Shown one piece after another: positions 1-8,822 of a stretch of 64,000 bases of DNA (its first letter is position 1; every line of letters starts with the position of its first letter). The notes under the pieces were generated by a model, which was given only the letters and a program-made list of their open reading frames with translations, did no database searches and was not told the DNA's origin. A program made the translations under genes and the position numbers. Source of the stretch: Chryseobacterium cupriresistens. GTDB taxonomy: Bacteria; Bacteroidota; Bacteroidia; Flavobacteriales; Weeksellaceae. Where the stretch lies: NCBI RefSeq assembly GCF_046614675.1, contig NZ_JBKKJT010000006.1, positions 124,001-188,000 on the forward strand, given 5' to 3'.

Positions 1-812
1 TCATTGAAAAGGCTCCTGAAAGATTCTTTCAGATCGGTATTGCAGAAGCGAACATGATGGGAATTGCTGCAGGTCTTAGTATTACAGGAAAAATTCCTTT
101 TACAGGAACTTTCGCGAACTTCTCTACTTCAAGAGTATATGATCAGATCCGTCAGTCTATTGCTTATTCTGACAAAAATGTAAAAATCTGTGCATCTCAC
201 GCAGGTCTTACTTTAGGAGAAGATGGGGCTACTCACCAGGTTCTTGAAGATATCGGTATGATGAAAATGCTTCCCGGAATGACCGTGATCAACACTTGTG
301 ATTACAACCAGACTAAAGCTGCTACCCTGGCGATTGCAGATTTTGAAGGTCCTGTATATTTAAGATTCGGAAGACCTGTGGTTCCTGTATTCATCCCTGA
401 AGATATGCCTTTCGAAATCGGAAAAGGAATTATGCTTCAGGAAGGTACTGATGTAACGATTGTTGCAACAGGACATCTTGTATGGGAATCTCTTGTAGCG
501 GCTGATGAACTTGAGAAAGAAGGTATTTCTTGTGAGGTGATCAACATTCACACGATCAAGCCTCTTGATGAAGAGATCATTTTAAAATCTGTAGAAAAAA
601 CAGGTAAAATTGTAACGGCTGAAGAGCACAACTATCTTGGCGGTTTAGGAGAATCTGTTGCAGGTATGCTTGCAAGAAGAAGACCTACAAAACAGGAATT
701 TGTGGCGGTAAATGATACTTTCGGAGAGTCTGCAACACCAGCAGAATTGATGAAAAAGTATCAAATTGACGCGGCTGCAGTAAAAGAAGCTGTAAAGAGA
801 ATTTTAGCTTAA
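1..812 (+). CDS. Transketolase C-terminal subunit (5' end outside window)
   Basis: The frame is open from the first bases and ends at the TAA at 810-812; the start lies upstream. The visible ~269 residues open with the motif FFQIGIAEANMMG, typical of the pyrimidine-binding domain of split transketolases, and end with the transketolase C-terminal domain (VATGHLVWESL, then HNYLGGLGESV). In split transketolases an N-terminal TPP-binding subunit is normally encoded just upstream. The role is transfer of two-carbon ketol units in the non-oxidative pentose phosphate pathway. A strong hairpin terminator follows 20 bases after the stop, so this is the last gene of its unit. A 1-deoxyxylulose-5-phosphate synthase is less likely given the motif spacing. 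Confidence 0.9.
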   Translation, partial: IEKAPERFFQIGIAEANMMGIAAGLSITGKIPFTGTFANFSTSRVYDQIRQSIAYSDKNVKICASHAGLTLGEDGATHQVLEDIGMMKMLPGMTVINTCDYNQTKAATLAIADFEGPVYLRFGRPVVPVFIPEDMPFEIGKGIMLQEGTDVTIVATGHLVWESLVAADELEKEGISCEVINIHTIKPLDEEIILKSVEKTGKIVTAEEHNYLGGLGESVAGMLARRRPTKQEFVAVNDTFGESATPAELMKKYQIDAAAVKEAVKRILA

Positions 813-831
813 AATAAGGTATTATATAGAC

Positions 832-868
832 AAACTCCGGCGGTTTCTTCGAAACCGCCGGAGTTTTT
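832..868 (+). terminator. Rho-independent terminator after the transketolase gene
   Basis: A perfect 16-bp inverted repeat (832-847 with 851-866) closes on a 3-base loop and runs into T(6) at 863-868. It is GC-rich compared with the surroundings. Confidence 0.92.
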
Positions 869-908
869 TGCTGGCAGATTTGTGAAAATCTGTTTTTTGT
901 GATGTATC

Positions 909-963
909 AACCACCCCGTAAAAAATTCTTTGAATTTTTGCCACCCTTCCGGAGGAGGTGAAT
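909..963. repeat. REP-like palindromic intergenic element
   Basis: A GC-rich patch in AT-rich DNA. It has an inner hairpin (AAAAATTC, 3-base loop, GAATTTTT at 921-938) flanked by CCACCCC and CCACCC, then an imperfect palindrome around TCCGGA (948-953). The arrangement resembles short dispersed palindromic elements of flavobacterial genomes; that resemblance is from memory and only one copy is seen here. Confidence 0.5.
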
Positions 964-1007
964 GGTTATACACCCATTCTTCATTGTATTAGTTTCTACC
1001 CTGATTA

Positions 1008-1526
1008 TTATTGTTCCGGTTGATTCAAAGGAATTCCAACAGCGACGAGAACGGGACATAAGATTTCTTTGATGTATTCATCTTCTCTTCTTTCGGAAGC
1101 TTTAGATCCGGAAAAGTAATTGCTGATTCTGTAGTTTTTCACAAACTGATTTCTTTTCTTCCCGATGGAATAATAATACCCACCTCTTTCATCGTTAATA
1201 AAATAGGTCATTTCATCAAAGTTCATCAGCTTTTTGGAAAGTAACAGTTTTCTGTAAATACACTTTTCTGATTTATCAAAAATATATTTCACAGGAATTA
1301 TGAAAAGAAGGTCAAACAGGAAATAAATCATATAAACAGCCCATAAGCCCATTGCTATTTTAAACTGGTCGCCAGACATCTTATCCATAAAATAATACAC
1401 AATAACAGGAAGTGCAATCACTCCCAGTCCCAGCCACCATACCAGAGTGCGTAGGAAACTGTAATTCGGCATAAAGCTTATTTCACTTCCGTTTTCTTCA
1501 AATCTATAACGGTCTCTGATATCCAT
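1008..1526 (-). CDS. Hypothetical membrane protein
   Basis: 172 residues, no family recognised. Two or three hydrophobic stretches lie between about residues 27 and 80 (LVWWLGLGVIALPVIVYYF, then WAVYMIYFLFDLLFIIPV), followed by a basic cytoplasm-like C-terminal half. Its start overlaps the end of the upstream minus-strand gene by 23 bases (1504-1526), so the two are translationally coupled and probably co-transcribed. Both share the plan of short N-terminus, hydrophobic core, and soluble strand-rich part, so they may form a pair. No function can be assigned. Confidence 0.75.
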   Translation of the reverse strand: MDIRDRYRFEENGSEISFMPNYSFLRTLVWWLGLGVIALPVIVYYFMDKMSGDQFKIAMGLWAVYMIYFLFDLLFIIPVKYIFDKSEKCIYRKLLLSKKLMNFDEMTYFINDERGGYYYSIGKKRNQFVKNYRISNYFSGSKASERREDEYIKEILCPVLVAVGIPLNQPEQ

Positions 1527-1983
1527 TCTCAGGACTATTAAGGTTCATTATATCTTCCGTCTCATTGACCATTTTCTGAATTCCTTTCTGAGTAAGTGCC
1601 TGGCCTATGGTAAGCTGCTTTTCTTTTCCATCTACTTCAAAATACATAGACAACATTACATTTGTGGTGATAAAACCCATGTATTTTGTAGCCAAAACAT
1701 GAAAATTTCTGAAATTTTCTATGGGATAGGTCTTTACCGGAACAAAAATGGAGTGTTTTCCCGTAACTGTTTTACGGTCCATATCAATAATGAATTTCTT
1801 GGTAAAGAAATTGATCATAATAAGTACTACTGTAGCAATAATAACATAACTGAAAGTTCTTAGGCTATTAAAGATTAATGCTGCTACAATCAGGAAAATA
1901 ATACAAAGCACGGATACAAATACCGGCTGGTTTTTAAAAATATATTGGTTTCCTTCCTGTTTATAAAATTGGTAGTTGTTCAT
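1504..1983 (-). CDS. Hypothetical membrane protein, PH-like soluble part
   Basis: 159 residues. Two adjacent hydrophobic helices lie at about 20-60 (VSVLCIIFLIVAALIF, then FSYVIIATVVLIMINFF), followed by a strand-rich domain (about 65-150). This layout resembles bacterial PH-domain (YdbS/YdbT-like) membrane proteins, but no diagnostic motif is visible, so this is an inference. It is the first gene of a two-gene minus-strand unit with the overlapping downstream membrane protein. The region before it (1984-2118) contains no convincing gene. Confidence 0.75.
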   Translation of the reverse strand: MNNYQFYKQEGNQYIFKNQPVFVSVLCIIFLIVAALIFNSLRTFSYVIIATVVLIMINFFTKKFIIDMDRKTVTGKHSIFVPVKTYPIENFRNFHVLATKYMGFITTNVMLSMYFEVDGKEKQLTIGQALTQKGIQKMVNETEDIMNLNSPENGYQRPL

Positions 1984-2118
1984 AAGTAATGTAATTGTTC
2001 TTTATATTTTGGATGAGATTTTTCTGTTATTATTACTGTATAAGAGGGCTTCTGAGACAATTATTTTTATCGGGCTTCATATGTATATATTTAAAGTGTT
2101 TTTTTATGCATCATATTT

Positions 2119-2652
2119 TTAATTGCCCCAGGCAGCCATCCAGTTCAGATATTCAGTTTTGTATTCATTATCGTTAAGTCTGACGATAAGATCTTTTAGC
2201 TCTTCCTTCTCAAACTCATAGTCTGAGACCGTGAAAATCAGGAAAATATCTTTGCCCGTGATCTTTGTGAAAAAGTTCTCTTTTTTAAGTTTTTCCAGCA
2301 CTTCAATACAGGTAGAATACAACTTCATCTGAAAACCTTCAAACCAATGACCATCGTCATCATGTTTAGTAAGCTCTGCCCTCAATTGGGTACAGATTTC
2401 ATCAAATTCTTCATTAGCCCCTTCCATTTCATAGGTCCATTCTGCCGGTTCATATTTATAATAAAGAGCATCTTCGTCATCCGTATTCTCCATAGCTTTC
2501 AATGTATTGGCAGCAGGGCAAACCGTCATTGCTCCCTCATCGCTGTACAAAGCAAAACTGTAAATACCTTCTGCTCCATGCTTTTCGTACACTTCTAAAA
2601 AAGCCTTCTTAGCAGCATCTTCTATCTGCTGTTTCAAAATTTCAAAATCCAT
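2119..2652 (-). CDS. DUF4303 domain protein
   Basis: 177 residues, acidic, no signal peptide or membrane segment, so cytoplasmic. The N-terminal helix followed by IYSFALYSDEGAMTVCPAANT, the central PAEWTYE and the aromatic end (YLNWMAAWGN) match the pattern of the DUF4303 family. In other bacteria relatives of this family occur near polymorphic-toxin or immunity-type genes, but no toxin is visible here. Single gene with 135-140 bases on each side. Family call from pattern memory; function unknown. Confidence 0.7.
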   Translation of the reverse strand: MDFEILKQQIEDAAKKAFLEVYEKHGAEGIYSFALYSDEGAMTVCPAANTLKAMENTDDEDALYYKYEPAEWTYEMEGANEEFDEICTQLRAELTKHDDDGHWFEGFQMKLYSTCIEVLEKLKKENFFTKITGKDIFLIFTVSDYEFEKEELKDLIVRLNDNEYKTEYLNWMAAWGN

Positions 2653-2792
2653 ACTTCCTTTCTTTTCTAAAATGGGCGGTAAAATTACCTTTATCCTGTT
2701 AAATCAGTATATTATATTCTTTAAAGGTATAGCCAGTTTCATGATTATAGCTAGCTGTTTTTATTATATATAATCCAGCCGGGAATTAAAAA

Positions 2793-3746
2793 TCAATCTA
2801 CAAAAGTGTTATAACGGTCAAGAACATATCCTGCTTCTCTTTCCAGGTTATCAAGATCACGGTTTAGATCCTGACTATTTTCGTTTAGGCTTCGCTGTAC
2901 GATTCTCATTTTACCCAGGAAATCATTGACAGAACTGTTGAATGCCTGATAACTGTTTTCCTTCTGTTTTTCTGAAGACGGAATTTTCTCATTGATATTC
3001 CTTTTATATAATTTTTCCATCTGCTCGTATTGGTGGGAAAATTTGTTTTTATAGACATTCATATCCGCTACATCATAGGAATCATCAATAATTTTCTGAG
3101 CCAGCTCCATAACCTCCTTAGATTGAATGATCTGTGTTTTGAGCGGATGATCTTTAAGCATCTCAATTTCTGCTTTATTTGCCCTTGGGGAAAGCTTAGT
3201 GAATAAGTCATTGGCCGCAGTACGGTTTTCTTTAATAAGTTGTATTGCTTTTTCGTTGATTTCGGTGACTTTCTTTCCTTTATCATCTTTCCAGTCCTCT
3301 GCCTGTTTGTAAGTGTCCAGTTCTTTTTTTAAAGATTCCAATCGGATCATTGTATCCTTCATCTTATCCACAAGTGTCTGAAAATTCTTTCCCAATACAT
3401 CCGGAGCCTTTAATTCCTGACGGGTGTACAACATCACTGAAGGCGTAAAAATGGGCATAATACCGGAAGCTTTTGGATTGGCACCGGCATTTTTCACATA
3501 GTCTTCCATCTGTATCAATATATTCTGAAAATCTTTGATAAAATCTGACTGCTCATCATCCATTTTCACAACTTTGTTATTAAAAGAAATAATATCTCTG
3601 TTTACATCCCCGGAATTAGCACTAAAAGGGTTTACCTGCCCTGAATCATTCTGTGACAGCTTTTCTTTAACTTTTTCCAGCTTATCGCATGATATAACAG
3701 AAAAGCTAAAAAAAAGCATCCCTGCGATGATTAATGGTGTTTTCAT
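2793..3746 (-). CDS. DUF3829 family lipoprotein
   Basis: 317 residues. The N-terminus is a lipoprotein signal (hydrophobic 4-17, lipobox VISC with Cys at about 20). The rest is almost wholly helical and rich in Lys, Asp and Asn, as in DUF3829 (YiiG-like) proteins: IISFNNKVVKMDD, then long helices up to SLNENSQDLNRDLDNLEREAG. It probably sits on the periplasmic face of a membrane. The downstream gene in the same direction starts beyond a 140-base gap. Function unknown. Confidence 0.75.
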   Translation of the reverse strand: MKTPLIIAGMLFFSFSVISCDKLEKVKEKLSQNDSGQVNPFSANSGDVNRDIISFNNKVVKMDDEQSDFIKDFQNILIQMEDYVKNAGANPKASGIMPIFTPSVMLYTRQELKAPDVLGKNFQTLVDKMKDTMIRLESLKKELDTYKQAEDWKDDKGKKVTEINEKAIQLIKENRTAANDLFTKLSPRANKAEIEMLKDHPLKTQIIQSKEVMELAQKIIDDSYDVADMNVYKNKFSHQYEQMEKLYKRNINEKIPSSEKQKENSYQAFNSSVNDFLGKMRIVQRSLNENSQDLNRDLDNLEREAGYVLDRYNTFVD

Positions 3747-3792
3747 AATTCTATATTAAATGTTAAATAGGTGTTTCCAAAATTTTTGAATC

Positions 3793-4113
3793 CTATCCGA
3801 TAAAAGAAAATTTGTCCTCAAATATTTTCCCTATTAATGGCAAAGGCTTTTCAACATCGTTGGCTGCATTAATAATCCCGATAATCATCAACACCAAAGG
3901 AATCAAACCCAATATTCCCAGAATTCCGATTTTAGTCACCATCAATACAATATTGAGAATGATAGATAAAAAAATAGAAAAAAGAATTAATCCCAATGAT
4001 TGTTTCAGATGGTATTTTAAAAGGCTGTCCGACTTTTCTTTTCCGATAAAGAAGGATATCAGCCATCCGAAAAGCGTAATGTAAGAAACAATTGATAAGG
4101 TTTTGTTGTCCAT
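3793..4113 (-). CDS. DUF4870-type small membrane protein
   Basis: 106 residues with three hydrophobic helices (about 6-24, 38-60, 63-83) and the family-typical YHLKQSLGLILF segment, which in DUF4870 proteins links helices 1 and 2. Inner membrane. It precedes the DUF3829 lipoprotein on the same strand with a 46-base gap, so the two may be one unit. It is divergent from the TPR/LuxR regulator at 4352, with 238 bases between the starts that contain repeated CTACAAAA words. Confidence 0.8.
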   Translation of the reverse strand: MDNKTLSIVSYITLFGWLISFFIGKEKSDSLLKYHLKQSLGLILFSIFLSIILNIVLMVTKIGILGILGLIPLVLMIIGIINAANDVEKPLPLIGKIFEDKFSFIG

Positions 4114-4198
4114 AGCTGTAAAATTTTAAATTAATATTCTTTGATTTTTTCTGGCCCAAAATTGCATAAGAAAAAGATCCCAGGCTTCTTTTCAGCAA

Positions 4199-4250
4199 CT
4201 ACAAAACATCTTCAATGCTGATTACAGATGACTACAAAATGTCTACAAAA
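4199..4250. promoter_or_regulatory. Three CTACAAAA direct repeats between divergent genes
   Basis: CTACAAAA occurs at 4199-4206, 4232-4239 and 4243-4250, giving starts 33 and 11 bases apart (multiples of about one helical turn). A partial copy, CTACAATT, lies at 4328-4335 just before the regulator start. The words lie between the DUF4870 gene (start 4113, minus) and the TPR/LuxR regulator (start 4352, plus). They could be operator half-sites; this is inferred only from spacing. Confidence 0.35.
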
Positions 4251-4351
4251 ACAATTAAACAACTAATATTCAACAAATTAAAATCGAAACATAGTTCTAC
4301 TTTTTCAGACAGGAAATTGACAGGTGTCTACAATTTTTGTACTTTCACCTT

Positions 4352-6202
4352 ATGAAATTAAAGTACTTACTTTTATACTGTATACTTTTTATCTGCCCAC
4401 TATATCCCGCACAGAATGCATTTATTGATGGTCTTAAGACCCAGTTGAATGAAGATCATATTTCTACTGCAGAAAAATTCAGAATTTACAATGAACTTAC
4501 CGAATATTACAGAGTCAGCGATCAATATTCTACAGCTGAAAAATATGTTCAGCAGCAACTTGATCTTGCTAAAAAAGAAAATGATTATGCTGAAGAAGTA
4601 AAAGCTCTCAGTCAAAAAGGAGTCATTAAGCTTAATCAGTCTGAATATGATAAGATTCCTCCCATCCTGGATGCTGCGAATGCAATTGTTCAAAAGAGTC
4701 ATAACAAAACGGCTGAACTATATGCCACCTATCTGAATATCTACTACAGAAATTCACTTGGCGAACTTGAAAGTACAATCAGGCTTGTTCAGGAAGTTCT
4801 TCCCACCGTTGAAAAACAACCTTCTGAAATCTTATTAAACGCAAAGCTCAATTATCTTCTCTACGGAATCTATACAGAATGGAACGATGCTGAAAATGCC
4901 ACCAGATATGCCAAAAAATCCATAGAGCTTGCTGAAAAGGCTGGAAACAAAAATTTACTCAGTTCTACCTATTCAGCACTGGCTGTCTGCTACTCCTTTC
5001 AATATGAGAAAAGCGGAAACTTAAAAGATCTTAAACCCGTCATAGAGATGTGTAAGAAAGCTGTTGGCCTGTACCATCAATTTCCCGGTCATGTCTCAGC
5101 CCATGTGCATGCAATGGCCTTACTGAATCTTACAAACTATTATCTGAGCTATCCGGTTATGACTCCCGAAATCCGTGAGGAAATTCAGAATAACGCCCAT
5201 GAAATCCTGACCCTTACCCAGCATACAACTCTTAATCAGAGTATGCAGGCAGGTGCACTTGGTGTTTTGAGCAATCTTGCATCACGGGATCAGAATGATG
5301 CTTTATCAGAGCAGTATCTTCTGAAAGCGGAACAGATTCTGCTTACCCAGCAGCCGGTTTATTATCACGTGATGATCAATGTGGTAAAAAACCTTGCAGA
5401 ACTTTATGCAAAACAGGAAAATTACCGGAAAGCTTATGAGTACGAGACAAAAGTAACTGAATACAGCAATCTTCTCTTTGATGAAGGCCAGGCTGAAACT
5501 GCAAAAAGATTGGAAGCCCAGTATCAATCGCAGAAAAAAGAATCTGAACTCAGATCTCTCACCGAAAAAACGGCCAGTCTGAGAAAGGAAAAACTTCTTT
5601 ATATAATACTGGGAATCATAGGATTGATTGGTGCCTTCTTTATGTTCCGTTCTTATCATTTTAAATTGCGGTATTCTATAGAAAGGGAAAATAAGCTTGA
5701 TACAGAAAAGCATGAAGCAGAAATGCAGGTCAAACTTCAGGAGGAAGAGCAGGCCCGATTAAGGGCAGAACAGGAACTACTTACCCTTCAGCAGCAAAAA
5801 CTTCAAAGTGAGGTACTGGCCAGCCAGCTTCATATTCAGCATAAGAATGAGGTTCTGCAGCAGCTTCAGACCCAGCTTTCCGATACGGATATTAATATTC
5901 ATCAGGTGGTAAAGGGAGAAAACCGGGTTGACAGTGATTTTGAAAAAATCAGATTCACCATTCAGGAACTGCATCCTGATTTCTTCAAAAATATCAATGA
6001 AAAAGCTAAACAAAAGCTTACAGCACTGGATTTGAAATACTGTGCTTACCTCTATCTGGGAATGGGCACCAAACAAATTGCCAACCTCCTCAACGTAGAA
6101 CCCAAGAGCGTAAGAATGACCAAATACCGTCTGAAAAAGAAGTTCGGTCTGGATCAGGACACCGCTTTAGAATCTTTTTTCCAGGGGGTATTTTCTGAGT
6201 AA
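4352..6202 (+). CDS. TPR-containing LuxR-type transcriptional regulator, membrane anchored
   Basis: About 616 residues from the ATG at 4352; a TTG 15 bases upstream is in frame but would put a poor extension before the signal peptide. Order of parts: signal peptide (MKLKYLLLYCILFICPLYPAQ), a helical tetratricopeptide-like region (about 20-400), one transmembrane helix (about 415-432), a long Glu/Gln-rich coiled coil (about 440-520), and a C-terminal LuxR/GerE helix-turn-helix (about 556-605: LDLKYCAYLYLGMGTKQIANLL, then SVRMTKYRLKKKFGL). The architecture suggests a one-component sensor with TPRs outside the inner membrane and DNA binding inside. A hairpin terminator follows. The target is unknown; the divergent membrane-protein and lipoprotein genes are candidates. 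Confidence 0.85.
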   Translation: MKLKYLLLYCILFICPLYPAQNAFIDGLKTQLNEDHISTAEKFRIYNELTEYYRVSDQYSTAEKYVQQQLDLAKKENDYAEEVKALSQKGVIKLNQSEYDKIPPILDAANAIVQKSHNKTAELYATYLNIYYRNSLGELESTIRLVQEVLPTVEKQPSEILLNAKLNYLLYGIYTEWNDAENATRYAKKSIELAEKAGNKNLLSSTYSALAVCYSFQYEKSGNLKDLKPVIEMCKKAVGLYHQFPGHVSAHVHAMALLNLTNYYLSYPVMTPEIREEIQNNAHEILTLTQHTTLNQSMQAGALGVLSNLASRDQNDALSEQYLLKAEQILLTQQPVYYHVMINVVKNLAELYAKQENYRKAYEYETKVTEYSNLLFDEGQAETAKRLEAQYQSQKKESELRSLTEKTASLRKEKLLYIILGIIGLIGAFFMFRSYHFKLRYSIERENKLDTEKHEAEMQVKLQEEEQARLRAEQELLTLQQQKLQSEVLASQLHIQHKNEVLQQLQTQLSDTDINIHQVVKGENRVDSDFEKIRFTIQELHPDFFKNINEKAKQKLTALDLKYCAYLYLGMGTKQIANLLNVEPKSVRMTKYRLKKKFGLDQDTALESFFQGVFSE

Positions 6203-6232
6203 CTATATATATTTTATTTTTATACTCAATTG

Positions 6233-6267
6233 AAAGCTTTTCGTCTTAAGATTGAAAAGCTTTTTTT
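6233..6267 (+). terminator. Terminator after the TPR/LuxR regulator
   Basis: A 10-bp inverted repeat (AAAGCTTTTC at 6233-6242 with GAAAAGCTTT at 6254-6263) is followed by a T run to 6267. Confidence 0.85.
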
Positions 6268-6814
6268 ATACTTAAAATTCATTTGTTAATATCCAAAGTT
6301 TTAAAATCAGAGGTTTTTTTATAAAAACTGAGGGGATACTTACGTGGTTTTGGTGCTAAAAAAGTTGATTTTAAATAAAACAAATCATAAGAAGCATACA
6401 AATAGTACCCAAAACAAGTTATTCAACATCTTATTTCCAGGCTTACATCACTTATTTTCCGGTATTGTACAATAGAAAATATTACCGTACAAACTATTGT
6501 TAGAGTCAGTAGCTTTCTTTTTATAGCCGGTATGTAATTTATACTTTTTCGAATTTCAAATATTTCACCAAAGCCCTGCTCTTATTCAGAGTAAAATTTG
6601 CATTTGTACACAAAGCAAAATACAAATCATTTACACATTTTATCCCTATAAAGTGATCTAAATATTTATAGTTTTATCCCATCAACGTTGACAAAATGTA
6701 TTCTTCAAATTTAAACTACAAGTGTACAGTGTATAATAAATAGGAAGAATTATTCACCCAAAGTCAAGGGTTAATTTGACACAAATGATTTATATAACAA
6801 CAAAAATTACCAAC
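6268..6814. other. 547-base gap before the RiPP precursor
   Basis: AT-rich, with no convincing reading frame on either strand. It should hold the promoter of the RiPP operon. I found no perfect TAnnTTTG box; the closest are GTAAAATTTG (6591-6600) and TTAATTTG (6771-6778), each one position off. No other structure was recognised. Confidence 0.6.
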
Positions 6815-7042
6815 ATGAAAAAATTAAATGGAATGAAGAGTGGCTTCTCTTCTTTGGAAAACAAAAAGTTAAATGATTTAAAGTCAATAATTGGTGGCAG
6901 CGGAAGCTCCTATTCAATCAAATGTAATTTAGTTAATTCTGAAGGATGTACAGATACTGATTATTATAATGATGATGGATCTTATAAAACCAGAGGATGG
7001 CTTTGTGTAGGGCCTGTCCAAATTTCAAATGATCTAAACTAG
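6815..7042 (+). CDS. RiPP precursor peptide of a grasp-with-spasm system
   Basis: 75 residues from the ATG at 6815. In-frame starts at 6776 (TTG) and 6785 (ATG) would only add an unusual extension before the typical MKKLNG opening. The leader ends in a double-glycine motif (LNDLKSIIGG, Gly27-Gly28), typical of Bacteroidota peptides cleaved on export by C39-type peptidases. The presumed core (29-75) has Cys at 37, 45 and 64, many Ser/Thr/Lys (S29, S31, S32, S34, K36, S42, T46, T48, S56, K58, T59, S71) and acidic residues (E43, D47, D49, D53, D54, D73), as expected of an ATP-grasp substrate that gains side-chain esters or amides. It is first in a gene run with two maturases. The product is not predictable. 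Confidence 0.8.
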   Translation: MKKLNGMKSGFSSLENKKLNDLKSIIGGSGSSYSIKCNLVNSEGCTDTDYYNDDGSYKTRGWLCVGPVQISNDLN

Positions 7043-7093
7043 GAAATAGGAGAGAGAGATCTCTCCTTTTATTTCAATTCAAAAAAATTAATT

Positions 7094-7912
7094 ATGAAAG
7101 TTTTGTTTTTTTTTTGCTATTCTTTCTCTTTATTGATAACATCTGAATTTTTAAAAGCTCAGAAATCCAGCTTTATATATGAATTAAACTACCAACCAGG
7201 TTCTGATAGTCTGAAAAAAGAGAAAATTATTTTTAATCTGGATATTAAAGGTAAAGAGTCTTTATTCCGATCAGACAAATTCCGTGAATCGGATTCATTA
7301 AAAGTGAATAGAGGCTGGGAGAATGGATTTGATATGGAATATAACAATAAACAGCTGTATGTGTATAAGAAAAATAATAATCGCGAGATTTTTAAATACG
7401 TCTTTGTTCCTTTAATTCATAGCGTATATGCTATTCCTATTAATGATGAACTTCATTGGAAAATTATTGAAGAAAAAAAGAAAATAGGTAATTACAATTG
7501 TCAAAAAGCAGAAGTAGAATATGGAGGAAGAAAGTGGAATGCCTGGTTTACAAATGAAATTCCTTTACAACAGGGTCCATATGTTTTTTATGGATTGCCA
7601 GGACTGATTGTAAAAATCTCTGATGAAAAATTTGATTATGATTTTGAACTAATTCAAATAAAAGACTTTAAATGGAAAGAGCTTTATACAAATAAATTTC
7701 AAAAGCAAATTACCTGGGAAGACTTTCAAAAACTTCAAAAAAACTACTATACTGAACCATTATCTATGATCAAAAATTCTGATATAACATCTTATGATGA
7801 AAGTGGAAATATAATGAAAACTAATTTCAAAGAAATGAAAGAAAATATTCAAAAAAGAATTCGAGAGAAAAATAATCCTATTGAGCTAAATCATAAAGTA
7901 GAATATAAATGA
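7094..7912 (+). CDS. GLPGLI family protein (copy 1)
   Basis: 272 residues with a signal peptide ending near KAQ (residues 21-23), so exported. The family signature is exact (YGLPGLIVKISDE, about residue 165), preceded by KIGNYNCQKA and the AWFTNEIP stretch characteristic of GLPGLI (TIGR01200-type) proteins of Bacteroidota. Molecular function unknown; relatives are often found in RiPP loci of the grasp-with-spasm type. Its stop overlaps the start of the ATP-grasp gene by four bases (7909-7912), so translation is coupled. The C-terminal end (NNPIELNHKVEYK) is almost identical to that of the second GLPGLI gene at 9051. Confidence 0.9.
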   Translation: MKVLFFFCYSFSLLITSEFLKAQKSSFIYELNYQPGSDSLKKEKIIFNLDIKGKESLFRSDKFRESDSLKVNRGWENGFDMEYNNKQLYVYKKNNNREIFKYVFVPLIHSVYAIPINDELHWKIIEEKKKIGNYNCQKAEVEYGGRKWNAWFTNEIPLQQGPYVFYGLPGLIVKISDEKFDYDFELIQIKDFKWKELYTNKFQKQITWEDFQKLQKNYYTEPLSMIKNSDITSYDESGNIMKTNFKEMKENIQKRIREKNNPIELNHKVEYK

Positions 7913-8811
7913 TATTAATTATCTCAAAAAATTCTGATAGGTCAACTATACAAGTTATAAAATGGCTTTCTTCAATAGGAAAGAATTGGATTCGAATACA
8001 TGAGGACGAATTTTTTGAAATCAAAACTATAAAAAAAAGAATCTTCCTTAAAAGCCAAAGAAATAAATTTTTCCTCGACGAAATCGAAAGCGTATGGTAT
8101 CGTAGAGGTGGAATTAATTTTAAACGTTTACAATACAACAACTCATCTATAAACATTCACATGAATGAAGCTCAGCATTGGCTTGAAGATTATATTATAA
8201 AAACTTTGGAATCCAAAAGGCATATTAATACTCAAACGAATGCTCATGTTAATAAACTTGTCGTATTGGAGGTTGCAAAAAAAATTGGTCTTGAAGTTCC
8301 TGATTATTTTCTTGCCGAAAATACTGATGATATTATATTGGAACAAACAATAGTAAAATCTATAACTGGAAATGTAATATTAGAATCTATTAATAAAAAT
8401 GAAGACGGCGTGATGTATACAACGACAATTAAAGAGACAGAAGAAAAGAATTTCTTTATCTCTTTTTTCCAGAAAAAAATTGATAAGGATTTTGAAATCC
8501 GAAGTTTCTATTTAAATGGGACATTCAATTCTATGGCTATTTTTTCACAAAATGACGAACAGACCAAAACTGATTTAAGAAAATACAATATGGAAAAGCC
8601 TAATAGAAATGTACCATATAATCTACCTAGAGCTGTTGAGGAAAAAGCACAGTTACTTATGACAGCTTTGGACCTCAATTCGGGATCAATTGATTTTATA
8701 AAAAGCGGAAATAATTATTATTTTTTAGAAGTAAATCCTATAGGTCAGTTTGGGAATCTATCTACGGATTGTAATTATTCTTTAGAAAGAAAGATAGCAG
8801 AATTTTTATAG
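7909..8811 (+). CDS. gwsG: ATP-grasp peptide maturase (grasp-with-spasm system)
   Basis: 300 residues, cytoplasmic. The N-terminal pre-ATP-grasp region carries VWYRR (62-66), a hallmark of MvdC/MvdD-like graspetide ligases. The central part has KSITGNVILES (150-160) and FEIRSFYLNG (195-204). The C-terminal catalytic end has Asp262 and FLEVNPIGQF (272-281), with the Glu/Asn expected to bind Mg-ATP. Known graspetide ligases phosphorylate Asp/Glu side chains of the core peptide and join them to Ser/Thr/Lys. Gene context (precursor, GLPGLI, SPASM protein) points to the grasp-with-spasm subtype. Start shared with the preceding stop (ATGA). Confidence 0.9.
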   Translation: MILIISKNSDRSTIQVIKWLSSIGKNWIRIHEDEFFEIKTIKKRIFLKSQRNKFFLDEIESVWYRRGGINFKRLQYNNSSINIHMNEAQHWLEDYIIKTLESKRHINTQTNAHVNKLVVLEVAKKIGLEVPDYFLAENTDDIILEQTIVKSITGNVILESINKNEDGVMYTTTIKETEEKNFFISFFQKKIDKDFEIRSFYLNGTFNSMAIFSQNDEQTKTDLRKYNMEKPNRNVPYNLPRAVEEKAQLLMTALDLNSGSIDFIKSGNNYYFLEVNPIGQFGNLSTDCNYSLERKIAEFL

Positions 8812-8822
8812 CATAAAACCAG

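Noticed and set aside
4337..4351. TTG start for the TPR/LuxR regulator
   Set aside because: The five extra residues precede a complete signal peptide that begins at ATG 4352.
6776..6814. Longer RiPP precursor starting at TTG 6776 or ATG 6785
   Set aside because: The extension is unlike known leaders; the typical opening MKKLNG begins at 6815.
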